DNA of 64,000 bases from Torymus aiolomorphi (taxonomy: Eukaryota; Arthropoda; Insecta; Hymenoptera; Torymidae): positions 215,621,376 through 215,685,375 of the forward strand of contig CM070873.1 of assembly GCA_036365515.1 (NCBI GenBank), in the 5' to 3' direction. Shown piece by piece: positions 1 through 13,025 of this stretch. The position numbers and the translations under genes were made by a program. The notes beneath the pieces were generated by a model. It saw only the letters and a program-made list of their open reading frames with translations, searched no databases and was not told where the DNA came from. How positions within the stretch are numbered: position 1 is the stretch's first letter; the number at the start of each line of letters is the position of its first letter.

Positions 1-146
1 CGCGAATATGAATAAAATTTGAAATTTTGTCGAATGAGCTTACGTTTAATTCATAAATAATCTTTTTTTTCTTTTTTATTATATTAAAAAAGGATTATTT
101 ATGAATAGCTCATTCGACAAAATTTCAAATTTTATTCATACTCGCG
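1..146. repeat. Palindromic foldback MITE (possibly cut by window edge)
   Basis: Bases 1-60 and 84-146 are near-perfect reverse complements. The outer 40 bases on each side match apart from one substitution, and the inner part differs by a short insertion near position 42. Both outer ends read CGCG. The spacer is a T/A-rich loop. There is no ORF. It looks like a non-autonomous foldback DNA element of about 150 bp, and its left end may lie outside the window. Confidence 0.75.
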
Positions 147-305
147 CATGAGTTGCAATGATATGACCTTGTGGCGTCACTTGTCTACAGTCATGAACTA
201 TGAGCGTAGACTTTTGGATAAACCAACGCTGCTACCAACCTGAAGCTCCACCCACGATCCAGAATATAAATTGGGCCACACCACCGGAATCGAGTCAGTC
301 CGCTA

Positions 306-670
306 TGCCCTAATCACATAACCGCGTACGATCGCGTATGTCTGCGTACAACCGCGTCCGACGTTAAGGAAGAATCTAGTGATTTTCGCTGTTGCCAACA
401 GCGGCAATGTCAGTGCAATAACTAGTACTTTCGAGGAACAGACCTACGTATACGAAAGTCGGCTACTACACCAACGACAACAGACATAAACAAGCAAGCG
501 TTACTCCGATCTACTGCACTTTGTGTGAGTAGGTCTGTTCCTCGAAAGTACTAGTTATTGCACTGACATTGCCGCTGTTGGCAACAGCGAAAATCACTAG
601 ATTCTTCCTTAACGTCGGACGCGGTTGTACGTAGACGTACGCGATCGTACGCGGTTATGTGATTAGGGCA
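306..670. mobile_element. Foldback DNA element with ~142-bp arms and 3-bp CTA duplication
   Basis: The arms 306-447 and 529-670 are almost identical in inverted orientation, with a handful of mismatches, around an ~80-base loop. The termini are TGCCCTAA and TTAGGGCA. CTA flanks the element on both sides (303-305 and 671-673), which fits a 3-bp target-site duplication. There is no coding capacity. The high arm identity suggests recent insertion or gene conversion between arms. Confidence 0.85.
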
Positions 671-739
671 CTACCGAGGCCCGAGCGCATGAGAAGCTCC
701 GTAGTTTAGTTGCACTAGTGCAAGCGCCCTGATCACGTC

Positions 740-1238
740 CCAGTGTCAGTAGCCATTATACTCGACGTTACCTTGAATTGTATAGAGTCACGGTTTCAAG
801 TTTATTTTATTTGTCAAAGTCTACAAGTATTTATTTAAATTGAATAAACTCCAAAGTTAAAGTTTATTTGTTCGAGTTCTCATTTAAAGTTCTCGCAATT
901 CCTTGCGCTTTAGCGCTTCATCGAACAACGAACCCACAATCTTATTGGTCAACGCGGCGACCATTGCAGAAGCGCCTTTCTGCTCTCAACCCCGACTTGG
1001 GTCATAACAACGTATGTGAGAATTGGTCCATACCCGAATAAGGGATAACCGGAAGGATAAAAAGAAAAAAAAAACCAAGAGACTGAGGACATAGGCTATT
1101 GCAGAGTGCAGATACCTCTTGGAGTTAAAAAGAAAAGAAATAGAAGATGTGCATTCACAGATGAACCAGAGATTTACTCATTTAATTTTGTTAATATGAC
1201 TCCTACATTTAAAGATTAATTTAATTTTGTAAACAAGA
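740..1238 (+). promoter_or_regulatory. Upstream region of BUD13
   Basis: This is unique-looking AT-rich DNA between the foldback element and the BUD13 start codon. It presumably holds the promoter and 5' UTR of BUD13. I see no convincing TATA box, and a start site cannot be placed from sequence alone. Confidence 0.35.
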
Positions 1239-4200
1239 ATGGAAGCTCCGAAAATCAGCCAGAAAGAATATTTGAGGCGGTATCTTTCCAAAAATGATAG
1301 AATGAAAAAGAAAAAGAAAAAGAGTAAAACTGGAACAAAAACGTAAGTGAACATTTCATTAAGTGTTATTACCATCTGTTATGCCTATAGCATTTCTTGT
1401 CTTTTAGGTTATGCCTATTGACACATGACACCAATATGAAACTGCTTTGCAAGCAAAGATATATTAAACTTATATTTTTATGTACTGATTACTACATATT
1501 ATGCTTTGGAGTAATTTTCGAAAACTTAAAATATTATTTACAGAGTACAGATTATTGACGATGACCTTGATCTTAACAAACTTTCGAACACATTTGATGA
1601 TGAAGAAATCAGCATCTTTAATACAACAGAAGATGCCCCTCAAATTGTAGGAGTGATTGATGAACGAGGACCAGTGGACTTTTATAATAAACAACGATGG
1701 AAAGTCATGGCTGATGATGGCACCGGAGATATTACTATTACAAAAATAGATAAAACTAACATAAATACATCATGTACAAGCAAAGATGAAATTTTACCTA
1801 GTTCAAAAAAATTATTAATAAATGGAAAAAAACAAAACAGTTCTGATACTAGAAGTGAAAATGAAAACACAGATTCAGACTTGAGTCCTTCAAGATCAAA
1901 TAAGAAAAACAAATCATATGAAAAGCGACAACACAAGAGTTCTATACGAAGACAGAATAGTACTGATTCCGACCTGAGTCCCCCAAGATCAAGTAAGAAA
2001 GACAAACCATATGAAAAGCGACAACACAAGAGTTCTATACAAAGACAAAATAGTACTGATTCTGACCTGACTCCTCCAAAATCAAGTAAGAAAGACAAAC
2101 CATATGAAAAGCGACAACACAAGATTTCTATACAAAGACAAAATAGTACCGATTCAGACTTGAGTCCTCCAAGATCAAGTAAGAAAGATAAATCATATGA
2201 AAAGCGACAACACAAGAGTTCTATACGAAGACGGAATAGTACTGATTCAGACTCAAGTCCTCCAAGATCTAAGAAAAAGAGAAAGTATTCTGAAAGAATG
2301 TTTAGAAAAAGTACGGATTCAGACTTAAGCCCTCCAAGGTCTCATGAACAAAATACGTTATTTAATGAAAGAAAGCAAAAGAATTATATTAATCAAGATC
2401 AAGCAAAGAGAGTAGACTCTGATTTCAATCTGCCAAGACAAAGTAAATGGGATCAATCTTATGGAAAAGAAGAAAATAGATATTTTGATAAAGACAGAAA
2501 AAGGAGAAATGCAGATTCAGAATTTAGTCCTCTAAGACAAAGTAAAACAGATAAATCATATAAAAATAGACAAAATAAATATAGTGAAAAAAAACAAAGA
2601 CAAAATACTGATTCAGATTTTAGTTCTCCGAGACAAAATAAGAAAACTGAATTGCATAATAACAGAGAAGGTAAATCTTCTAAGAAAAATAAAAGAGATT
2701 CTGACTCTGATATAAGCCCTCCAAGGCAAAATAGAAAAGACTATATGCAAAATAGGTACAATGAATTTGATATCTCATCATGCAAAAATTCAAAGCATGA
2801 GAAAAATAATGACAAAAATACAAAAAATACTAAAATGAAGAAAACACTAGATGGTACATCAGCAGGACTTCAAAATTTAAAGTCGTTAAAAGAGGAAGAA
2901 GAAGCACACAAAAGACATGAGGTTGAAATGATGAAAAAAGTAAGTAATTATAGTATTTTTAATGTAAATGAAAATTAATTATATAGATACAAAATTATAT
3001 TTTTTTATATATTTTATTTAAACTTATTTTATAGATGAGTAAGGAAATTAGCGGTCATGGACAAACAGTCATACTACGAGACCGAAAAACTGGAAGAAAA
3101 AGGGATCTTCAAAAGGAAGCAGCTGACAAATTTGAAAAACAAAAAGTTCAAAAGGAAGTAGATGCTATATATGCTAAATGGGGTAAAGGGTAAGTTAAAG
3201 TTCAAGTTCTACTGAACATTAATAATAGTAGTTTTCAGTCCTAAGCTGTAAAGTTGCATTATTTTTTGTCATGAGTGTCCGTAAAATTTGAACTTTACGG
3301 CCATGTACAATGAAAAATAAATTCTTTATTAATATGAAATGAATCCAATGTTTTTTATATAATAACACATAATTTATTTTTATATATTCATACAAATTTG
3401 AGTTTCTACAATTTTTTATATCTCTTGTTTAGCTTTATGAATTTTTATGTACTATAGCTTATTTTGTTTTTTTTTTCCAAATTGTTTAAAAAAAATTTGG
3501 ATGGTTCATTTTTAAAGTTTTAATTAGAATGTATTATTTATTTATAGAACTATTGGTTAATATAATGACCCAATGTATTAAATTTGAAGTGCCAATGAAT
3601 GGGCAACAATATTTCATATGCTTCACATGCTCATTCATGTGCACATACATACAATAATACATTTAGAAGAGAAAGGATATAATATTATTGTATAATTTAC
3701 ATCCCTTTTTATTCACATTTCAGTTTGCCTGCCTGTCTCTTCGGTTCATTTTCTGTTATTGTTTTATTTCTTACCCTGTTTGCATTCAATCTTTCCCATC
3801 TTTCTCTCTCCTCTTGGTTCAGCACCTCATATATCCCAAATACTCCTTACTAATTGTCTCTCTTTCCCTGCAAGCAATCTCTTGCCTCTTTTTCTTGGAA
3901 AATTATCCATTTCATTCCTATTGTATTCTTTATCATTTTTGTTGTCCACACCCTTTTCCAATCTTCCTCTCTATCTACTCTGCTATCCCTCTCATCATTC
4001 CACTTTCTGCTTCTTTTTGATTTACACAAGTAATCTGCTCCTGTCGACATCTTGCAGCTTCAGCGTACTCTTGTTTTCTAATCTTGTTTTTGCATTCTTT
4101 AATGTAATTTTTCTCTTATTTTTTCTCTTATTTTTCTGTTTTCTCTCTCCAATTTTGCTATCCTTTCCACCCATGTATATTATCAACACATGAGGAATGT

Positions 4201-4740
4201 TTTTTAATCTACACTCAAAAAATTTATTTCACTTGATATTTTGAAATATTCAACTTATATTTTTAATTCTAGGTTAAAGCAGATGGAAGATCAAGAAGAT
4301 AAATTGAAGAGTGATTTACGAGAAATGAGTAAACCTCTGGCTAGATATGCAAACGATCAAGATCTAGAATGTGAACGTCGTGCACGTGACAGAGACAGGA
4401 TGGATGATCCAATGCTGGCATATATTAAAGAAAAAGAAATCAAAGAAGGCAAAAGAAGACCAGGTATAATTATTATTCATTATTATTTTAATTCAATGTA
4501 TAATTCATTGAAAACATTCAATTTTTGAATTAACTTTATATATTTTACCAATTAAATTTCATTTTAGGAAAACCAAAATATGAAGGTTCCTTTATCCCAA
4601 ACCGATATGGTATAGAGCCTGGATATCGGTGGGATGGCGTTGATCGTAGCAATGGCTATGAGAAAAAGTGGTTTGAGGCCCAAAACACAAAAAAAGCGGT
4701 CGAAGAAGAAGCTTTCAAATGGAGCACAGCAGATATGTAA
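1239..4740 (+). CDS. BUD13: BUD13 homolog, pre-mRNA splicing factor of the RES complex (5 exons)
   Basis: The exons I infer are 1239-1342, 1544-2939, 3035-3189, 4273-4463 and 4568-4740. All introns are GT-AG, and the frame closes exactly to 672 codons ending in TAA. The start at 1239 opens [20 protein letters not shown], the usual Bud13 N-terminus followed by a lysine run. Exon 2 then carries the IIDDDLDL and VIDERGPV blocks, and a long Ser/Arg/Lys-rich stretch with repeats built on TDSDLSPPR (about residues 136-420). Exons 3-5 hold the conserved C-terminal domain: [20 protein letters not shown], the coiled-coil-like KWGKG..LKQMEDQ region, and the [18 protein letters not shown] segment. In yeast that last segment is the part of Bud13 that binds the Snu17 RRM. 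By family knowledge the protein acts in the nucleus with Snu17/RBMX2 and Pml1/SNIP1, stabilising the activated spliceosome. AATAAA near 4948 could be its polyadenylation signal. Confidence 0.95.
1860..2275 (+). repeat. 93-bp coding minisatellite inside BUD13 exon 2
   Basis: About four head-to-tail copies of a 31-codon unit are present. Each contains [16 protein letters not shown] followed by [11 protein letters not shown] or a close variant. Further copies decay up to about 2730, where only the DSD..SPPR core remains. The repeat stays in frame, so copy number can change without breaking the gene. SPPR/DSD repeats are a known feature of animal BUD13, but the near-identity of these units suggests recent local expansion. 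Confidence 0.85.
3190..4272 (+). other. Large BUD13 intron 3 with pyrimidine-rich tract
   Basis: This 1.08-kb intron has a clear GTAAGT donor and a TTCTAG acceptor. It contains about 450 bases of C/T-rich DNA on the + strand (about 3700-4160). Short open frames in that tract are compositional and not coding. I see nothing else supportable here. Confidence 0.7.
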
Positions 4741-5085
4741 ATTCATGATTGCAGTCTTCTAGATTTTTCTAAATTCTCCTCGGGAATGTATTTCTTGTAC
4801 AAAGTAATTTTGTGAAATAATTTATTGTACAGTTTATATATATATATTGCTTTTAATCTTTTATATAACTAAAATACGAATATCTTCCTTATTATCATAT
4901 TTCGTTTGAATGCTTTCATGCAAGCACTGACAAATGTACATAAACTAAATAAATCTTTACAGTCACTGTATAAACTATGTTCTAATTTTTTTATTTTCAA
5001 TAAGTAATTTAAATTAAGTATTTATATACATGTATCAAAACTATGGTGTACGTACGATAAATGAACTAAATTCATTGTAATTTAA
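4741..5085 (+). other. BUD13 3' flank
   Basis: AT-rich 3' UTR and downstream DNA. An AATAAA hexamer lies near 4948, in the context CTAAATAAATC. No ORF or repeat is recognisable. Confidence 0.5.
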
Positions 5086-5140
5086 CTAGGGGGGCCGCGC
5101 TCCCTGCGCGCTGTCGCGCGCCAACCCCCCGCTGTCTATA
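5086..5140 (-). mobile_element. Putative Helitron 3' terminus (minus strand)
   Basis: Read on the minus strand, a 6-bp GCGCGC stem with a 4-base loop (5106-5121) is followed some 16 bases later by CTAG (5089-5086). The next host base is T (5085). This is the terminal layout expected of Helitron 3' ends, which insert between A and T. The GC-rich patch stands out sharply from the AT-rich surroundings. I could not locate the matching 5' TC end, so the element's length is unknown. Confidence 0.5.
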
Positions 5141-6782
5141 TGAAAACATTTTTACATATGAGGCACGACCACTTTTGTTATGTAATTGACACGATTTGTT
5201 ATGTAATTGAATTTAAATTACTTTGTTTTAATTTATACAAATTTAAAAAATAGGTATTTATTATTGAAAAGAATGAAAGTAATTTCGAAGTTATGGTTTT
5301 GCTCATTGTGTATAATTAATTTTAATTTGTAACAAAACCAATTTATTTTTATTGCAAGGTTTTGGTCATTTAAAAGAGTATGATGTGAATTTAAAACTTT
5401 TTGTAATTAAAAGCTGCAGTTAATGAGATTTCTATAAAATTCAATGTCATTTTCAAGTTAAGAAGTTTAAATTCTTTAGGAGTCTCGAGATTTCGCATGC
5501 TTGGCCAGCTGGCATATTCAATTAAATTTAAAATTGCAAGTGTGAGGTAAATGTACAATAATATTTTTGGCGGAAATACTAGTACTACTTTACCTTGTTT
5601 TTTTACCATTTGAAGTTTCTATTCAGGAGAACCTTATATCTTCATCATTGCAAAAACTCTTAAGAGTTTTTATCTTAGATACTAATATATTATATTTTGA
5701 TGAAAACTGTAACGCATTCATGAAAAATTATTTGTTTTTTATAATGGCCAAAAATCGATTATTTTGATTGTATTCAAGCGTTTTTCATCGTTCCTTCAGG
5801 TTTAACTTACTAGAAATTGTTTACGTGAAAATGTTCATCAACTAAAATGTTTTGGTTGCTGAGGTCTATCACTTGTATAAGCGAAAATCGACTATTTAAG
5901 GTGTATTTACGCGTTATTAAAATCGTTTTTGTAGGTTTAGATCGCCAGGAATTGATTGTATATAAAAATGTTAAATGGAAAAAAGTGTAGTTTTAATATT
6001 ATCTGTAACTTTTGCATTTAATATTTTTGTATAAAATTAAATTCGACTTGTAAGTTATAACCGAAAATCGACCATCTTAGGTATATTTATTAAAAATCAT
6101 TTTTTTAGAGTTAACTGGTTACGAATTGATCGTACAAAAAAATGTTCAATAGAAAAAAGTTTTGTTTTAATATTATCTATAACTTTTACATTTAACATTT
6201 TTGTCTAAAGTAAAATCCTGTAAAGTTATAGCAAAAAAACGACTATTTTTTATGTTTTTAGCGGATTTTTTTGCTATTGTATTGCCAAATATTGTTCGTA
6301 GAAAAAAATGTTCAATGCAAAAAAGGCTCTCACGAGTATCTGCTTCAAATTTCGTTTGGATCTATCGAAATTTCGCTGAGATAATCGGGTTACTTGATCA
6401 CAGACATACATACATCTCGGAAAACGCTTAAAATAGACTCATTTTGGGTGGTACAATATGTACCACACTCGAAATAAGTTTCTATCGCAAAATATTCATC
6501 ATTTTAAAAAAATATTAAATTTATTATATCTTAACTTTAACAAAGAGCTATAATTTAAAGACTTTATACATTTTTGTGAAATTTATTAAAGCACGGGAGA
6601 CAGAAATAAGGCATAACCTACACAATCTTTACAATATGTGTTTACTCTTTTACATTTGTTCCTTGCACTTATGGCTGATAACCCTGACTTTTTTTAATTT
6701 GTACAGCACATTTCGAACGCAGTAAAATAATAGATATCTAATTTACCGATTCGATTTCTATTAAAAACAATGTATTATATAT
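5141..6782. other. Noncoding repeat-derived DNA with degenerate tandem units
   Basis: Between about 5880 and 6310 there are three decayed copies of a ~180-190-bp unit. Each contains AAAATCGACTATT or a variant, a stretch like GAATTGATCGTA, and ATGTTCAAT with TAAC following. The block ends in a palindromic GGTGGTACAATATGTACCAC-like stretch at about 6448-6468. There is no coding signal. It may be the body of the element whose end is at 5086, but I cannot prove this. Confidence 0.4.
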
Positions 6783-8763
6783 TAAAAAATTTTTTTACAA
6801 AAGTAAAAACTTATAGGCAAGAATAAGTTTGGTTACTATTCTACATAGTTTATACTTAACAAACATTATTTACTAAACTCTCCCACCCTCTCTTCCCCCT
6901 TTCTCTCTCCCTCTGTACCAAAAACTTTAATGAGAGCTTAAATATTTTTTCAAAACAATCAACACGTTCTTTAAAAAACTAATTTTTTAAATATATTCTA
7001 TCAACACAATTTGTCTATAGTCCTTTTATTTATTCTGATCTCATATATTCACTAATCACTCTCTACAAATGGTAAGAATTTTTTTCATGACTGTAAAAAT
7101 AATAATATTGTTAATAAAACTTTCTACGAAAGTATAAAATAAGGCAAGTATAGAAGTTTTTTCTCTATAATCTATAAAATAATATTTATGTTTTTTTTTA
7201 AAGAAGTCAAATAAATACTATAGTACAAAAGTCTTCTACTTCTTTGAGGCAATGTATACTCAACAAATTATATGTAAGTAGATTCAAATTGTTCACTGCA
7301 AATCAAAGAAACGAAAGTTGTGAAATCAATTATCGATAGTCAAGTAATGCAAACCATTCTCCGAAAAACTGTATGACTATGTTCTCAGAAATGTATTCAA
7401 ATTTCTTCATTCTTCTATACAAATTAAACACAAGAAAGTACTGAAATCAATTAATTGTAGTCAAGTACCGGCCATAAGAACTTTTCATACCTCGCGTGTA
7501 AAATTACATTTTACGCCCACGTTGTAACTTCAAAATTATTCAGCCAGCGGGCATAAAGTACTACATAACGCCCAAGAGGCCCAATAGCTCACACACACTC
7601 CTACAAAACTTTATAGTACCTACGTACTTTACGCCCATGTGGGCGAAAATTATTTTAATTATATATATAATTATAATGACTTCTTTTTATTTCTAAAATT
7701 CATAAGAATTTTTCCAGGTATTTACGAAAAGCCTAAGCCTATATAAAAAAATTACATAGTTACCAACACATCACTATTTTTCATTATTTCTCCTCAATTT
7801 TGAACTTTCTATAATATTACGCATCTTGGAAGGACAAGAGAAGTCTAGAGCTGCTCTAGTAGGGGTGGTCCTCCGATCTCCCGTACATACTTGGCGGGCC
7901 CGACGGTTTGCAGTTCAAGGTGTAAGGCATGGTCATATTCATATAAATATTCATATGTTTAAAGATCAGATAAAATGTACAAATGGGTTGCTTCTACATA
8001 CTAACTACTGATCTATGAATCTATCACTCTGTTTTTAAATAGAAAGTAAACACCCGCGTGAAAATATCATATGAGATCTCATAAAACCCCGCGTGAACAC
8101 CCGCGTGAAAATATCATATGATTTCAGTACTTTTTTGTGTTTAATTTGTATAGAAGAATGAAGAAATTTGAATTTCTGAGAACATAGTCATACAGTTTTT
8201 CGGAGAATGGTTTGCATTACTTGACTATCGATAATTGATTTCACAACTTTCGTTTCTTTGATTTGCAGTGAACAATTTGAATGTACTTAAATATAATTTG
8301 TTGAGTATACATTGACTCAAAGAAGTAGAAGACTTTTTACTATAGTATTTATTTGACTTCTTTAAAAAAAACATAAATATTATTTTATAGATTATACAGA
8401 AAAAACTTCTATACTTGCCTTATAAGTTTTATTAACAATATTATTATTTGTACAGTCATGAAAAAAATTCTTACCATTTGTAGAGAGTGATTATTGAATA
8501 TATGAGATCAGAATAAATAAAAGGACTATAGACAAATTGTGTTGATAGAATATATTTAAAAAATTAGTTTTTTAAAGAACGTGTTGATTATTTTGAAAAA
8601 ATATTTAAGCTCTCATTAAAGTTTTTGGTACAGAGGGAGAGAGAGAGGGGGGAGAGAGGGTGGGAGAGTTTAGTAAATAATGTTTGTTAAGTATAAACTA
8701 TGTAGAATAGTAACCAAACTTATTCTTGCCTATAAGTTTTTACTTTTGTAAAAAAATTTTTTA
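6783..8763. mobile_element. Large foldback (inverted repeat) element, ~650-bp arms
   Basis: The arms 6783-7448 and 8120-8763 are close reverse complements with a few small indels. They include a C/T-rich versus G/A-rich block (6885-6915 against 8632-8672). The loop, 7449-8119, is unrelated sequence that includes a repeated CCGCGTGAAAATATCATATG motif at about 8053 and 8100. No transposase is present. If transcribed through, the RNA would fold into a hairpin of more than 600 bp. Confidence 0.85.
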
Positions 8764-11700
8764 GATTTCACAACTTTTTAAGAGTAAAACTACATTATAA
8801 ATAATGTTTGTTAAGAATAAAACTACACTTTAATTGATTTCACAACTTTTTTGGGTTTGACTTTCAGTATCCGCGTGAAAGAAATTTATTTCGACTTTAG
8901 AACGCAAACATTTATTATTTACTCGTAGAATTCCTTTTCATAAAATAAAACGTAAATAATTTTTTAGGATATTGTATAGGTTTCGGAAAATAATTCTTAT
9001 GGTTTCCGAAAAAATTCTTATCGTTTGTAAAAGTTTTTGTAAAGTGATTGTAAAGGTTTTGGAAAAGAATTTCTCGTTGCTTGCAAAAGTTTGTAAAGGA
9101 TTGTAGAAGTTTTGTAAAATAATTTATTAATGGATTTTTTTAAAAGATATAGAAATGGACCATTTTTGGAGATATTTTGTAAAATATAATAATGAATAAT
9201 TTACAGAAATGATTCTGTTATTGAAAGTACTCAACTTTAATTTAATGAGTAATACTACAGTTAAGAAAAATGATTTTTGTAAGAAAAAGAAAACATTTTT
9301 ATAGCAAATACATACAAACAAATATTGTAAAGAGATAAAGAGATAATTTAAAAATGAGAATAATTACTGCTAATAGCAAAAATCAGTTTTATGAGATATA
9401 GAAAATGTTTTATAGGAATTATAGAAAATACTTTAAAAAATAGTTTTTAAAAGTGTTTATTATAATTGTTTCAAAAAAACATTTAAGCTTTCAGTCAAGT
9501 TCTTTGTAGAGAGTTGGACAGTTGTTGAGAGCAAGATTGTTTGGATAAAAACATTAAACTTTTAGTATTTATCACCTGATTCTCTTGCTTTTATAAAACT
9601 TAAAGCTCAAAGTTGGCTGAGAAGTTGAGTTCTCATGTCAACTGCCATTTCCATAGCAGCAGGTGGTACAAAATTTTTTTAAAACTATTCTTTCGCATCT
9701 ATTTCTCTGAAATCACCTAATCCTCTAGCCTTTACAAAATGCGAAGCTCAAAGTTTGCCAAGTTAACTACCCTTACGTAACAGAACCTGGTACTAAGTTT
9801 TTTTTACAAAACACTCTTATGAATCCATTTGCTTTTGTTTTTTTGACAAATTATTATTACATTATTAAATTTGTGCTAAAATTTACCTTTAGCCTTCTAT
9901 TGCACATTCTAAAGCTGGAATTCATTTCATTATTTTGATAGCCACATATTTCTTTTTCATAATATTTTATCAAAGACTTGCAAGGGTACTAGATCTAATA
10001 ATCATACTATTGCATCACAATCAGCTAGCAAATTAAAATGTTGGTTGCAGATTCAAAAAGTAGCCATTACAGTAATTTATATTATGGTTTCATGTACTGT
10101 ATATTCACAGAACAAATGGCTCCTCTGAAACATTTGGCGCCCCTCACCATAATCCAATCATTAATTACATTATTTTCAACACTTGGATTCGTTGAAGTTT
10201 TTACTAGAAACCACTTGAATTAATAATCTATCAGACACATCTCGCAAAATTAAAAACAAAAGTTTATGAACTAAGAATCATTGGGAGAAAAAAGCTTTCT
10301 CGATATTCTTTTATAGTAGAAAATATAAAACAGCTTAATTTAATAACTCATGATTGCCACACATCTTGTAAAATTAAAAACAATCAGTTTATGAACTATA
10401 ATTACTGATAATAAAAGCTTTCTTAACATTCTTGTATACTTTTTCAAATAATTATCTGAATCTTAACGTGTAGAAAAATATTTACTGAGAAATCCTCTGA
10501 AACATTTTGACGTCATTCATTTAACACATCATACAGCTACTTATTTTATTTATTATACAAAACATTTTATTATGTCTGATCTGAAAACTTGCACTGACTT
10601 TAGTATAATTATATAATATTTATGAACACTGATCACTTTTTAAGAATACAATAAAATATTTGTATCGGGCTAAGTTTATTCCATAAGTCTTCAAAAAAAT
10701 CCACCAGCTTGAGTATGATCTTCAACTAGATGGATGATCTATGAAAATCGCAATTACCTTATTTTATTTTGAAGAATTAACTTCAAAACATAATACTTTT
10801 TTCGTACTTTTTGAGCAATACTGTCTAAAACATCTTGGTTGTTTGTTCCTAGCAGCTCTTGTCACATTTTGAGAATAGATTGAATCTTATAATACACATT
10901 GTAGAATGAAATCAGGATATTTCTAAGTTATTTTCTTGTACAGGACGCTTGTAAATTTCTATTTTTTCAGGCCGTTGTTTATAGTATATGCAAAAATTAC
11001 AATGAACTCCTCTAAAACATTTTGATGTCTTCCACCGTAGGAAATTCCTCATACAATCTAAAAAAAATATAAAAAATCAACACAAAGTGTCAATGTTCAT
11101 TCTTATAACCAACATTTTATATTTTAAAAATAGATATTTATAGTCATTTAATACGTATCTGATTATTTTTATTGTTGATATACCCAAGAAATCTTGTAGT
11201 TATCTGAATCTTGTGTAGAAAAATATTTACTGAGAAATCCTCTGAAACATTTTGACGTCTCCCACCGTGAGAAAATTATAAAATTAGATTAACTGAGCAC
11301 TTTTATTTGTTGAAATTTTCACAACAATAACACATCATTTTTGCTTTTTTCTGTATTTTAATGTTCATTTGACATAATTTTTTAATTCGTGGTTAAGTAA
11401 ATATGCACAAGAGCACAGCACTAATATCGACTCAGTTTCTTGAAGTATAGACAAAAAATGCTTTTTCTTAACCAAGGCTCTAACGTCTCACATTATTTTA
11501 AATTCTGATTTTAAGTAGAGGTTTTAAATTTGTTATAAACACTTCATTTAATACATCATACCGCTACTTTATTTCATTTATTATACAAAACATTTTATTA
11601 TATCTGATCTGAAAACTTGCACTGACTTCATATAATTATATTATAGATGGGTGGGTATCAAAAAAGCGAAAATTCACTTTGAATTCGCAGCAAAGTAACT

Positions 11701-12560
11701 AATTTTGAAAGTCCGAACTCTGTTATTTCCTTGTGGCTTTTTCAACTCGGATGTGTAATTAGAATGTCCGAATCGTCGAATGGTAAGAGAGAATAAATGG
11801 AATACAATAGAAATTATTACATTCGAATATTCATTGTTTAAAACCTAAAAAATTTTTTGACTGAAAAATAGAAGATTCACACAGGCGAAAAAGAATAATT
11901 AGTATGATCAAAGTGTAGACGACTTAATATTTAGATGGTAAAAGAAACGAGTGCTTCTTATGACGACGTTCAAATAATCGAAAATGAAAGCTATCCATTT
12001 AAAAGATGTAGAATGTTCAAAACGTCGAAAATTAGAAATTTGTATTTTTGAACATAATTAAAATAATTATCAGCTAGTAATATCGTTAAATTCATTATTA
12101 ACGACGAGTATCGTGCACTATCAATTAAAAAAATACATATCCCATTTTAATACCATTTTCATTTTTTAATTATATTATTTATAAAGATTTTCTGAAAATA
12201 ACAAAAACAGGGCTTGAAAGATAAAAGTTGAAACTATCAAATAGGTTTGGTCTCATTTAGAAAAAAAATCATTTTCTCGTTGCTCCAAGCGACTTAAAAA
12301 TGAAGTCAACCTTGTTTCTAAGCACCGATTTTTAATCTTATTAAATTAAATGTTAAACATTATCTATAATCTCAAAAGTATAGAGGAAAATTCTAAAAGC
12401 ATATCTAATTAGGTTTACGTAAAAATTACATTTTTTACATTCATTAATATTAAAAATATGAGGGTGCCAATCTTACCTACCTGACACGTTATGCCCCGCC
12501 CTCCCTTATAGAAAAAAATACTGACATGTTGTATGTAAGGTTAGATCGATCAGATACGGG
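8764..12560. other. Gene-poor AT-rich DNA with degenerate short repeats
   Basis: No gene was found. Decayed repeats are visible. At 9590-9800 two divergent copies of a ~130-bp unit contain AGCTCAAAGTT and a following GGTRSTA. At 10.1-11.3 kb a motif close to CTGAAACATTTTGACGTC recurs four times. At 10507-10620 and 11545-11645 a ~100-bp segment is duplicated. These suggest an old tandem or segmental duplication. Confidence 0.5.
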
Positions 12561-12561
12561 T

Positions 12562-12665
<104 letters not shown>

Positions 12666-12909
12666 GCGTAAGATAGACGACAACCGGAAGTGTCGTAAGA
12701 ACTGCAAACCGGACGCCGGAATAAGGTGAAGAAAAGTAAAAGGAGCTCTCTATATCTTCTGAACGAGATAATCTTTTTAAATAAAATGTTTTGATTTGAG
12801 TAGAGCAATGAAATGGCTTTCGATTAAGAGGGATATGTTATATAGTAAAAACTAACGCAATATACGTAAAAGCGCATTGAATTTTTCGTACACCCATTTC
12901 AATGTATAT

Positions 12910-13025
12910 GTAGCACGGGTCGCTCCTTTAGGCTTCTTCTATACTTGCCTTCGGAGCGCTCCCACGCTCCTTGATCCTTTAGGCTTCTTCTATACTTGCC
13001 TTCGGAGCGCTCCCGCACTCCTTGA
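12910..13025 (+). repeat. ~54-bp tandem duplication
   Basis: Two adjacent copies of a GC-richer unit contain CTTTAGGCTTCTTCTATACT followed by TGCCTTCGGAGCGCTCCC. They are nearly identical, and a partial third copy starts at about 12919. Function is unknown; it is probably a fragment of a dispersed repeat. Confidence 0.7.

Noticed and set aside
1682..2215. 177-codon minus-strand ORF
   Set aside because: Antisense shadow of the BUD13 repeat region.
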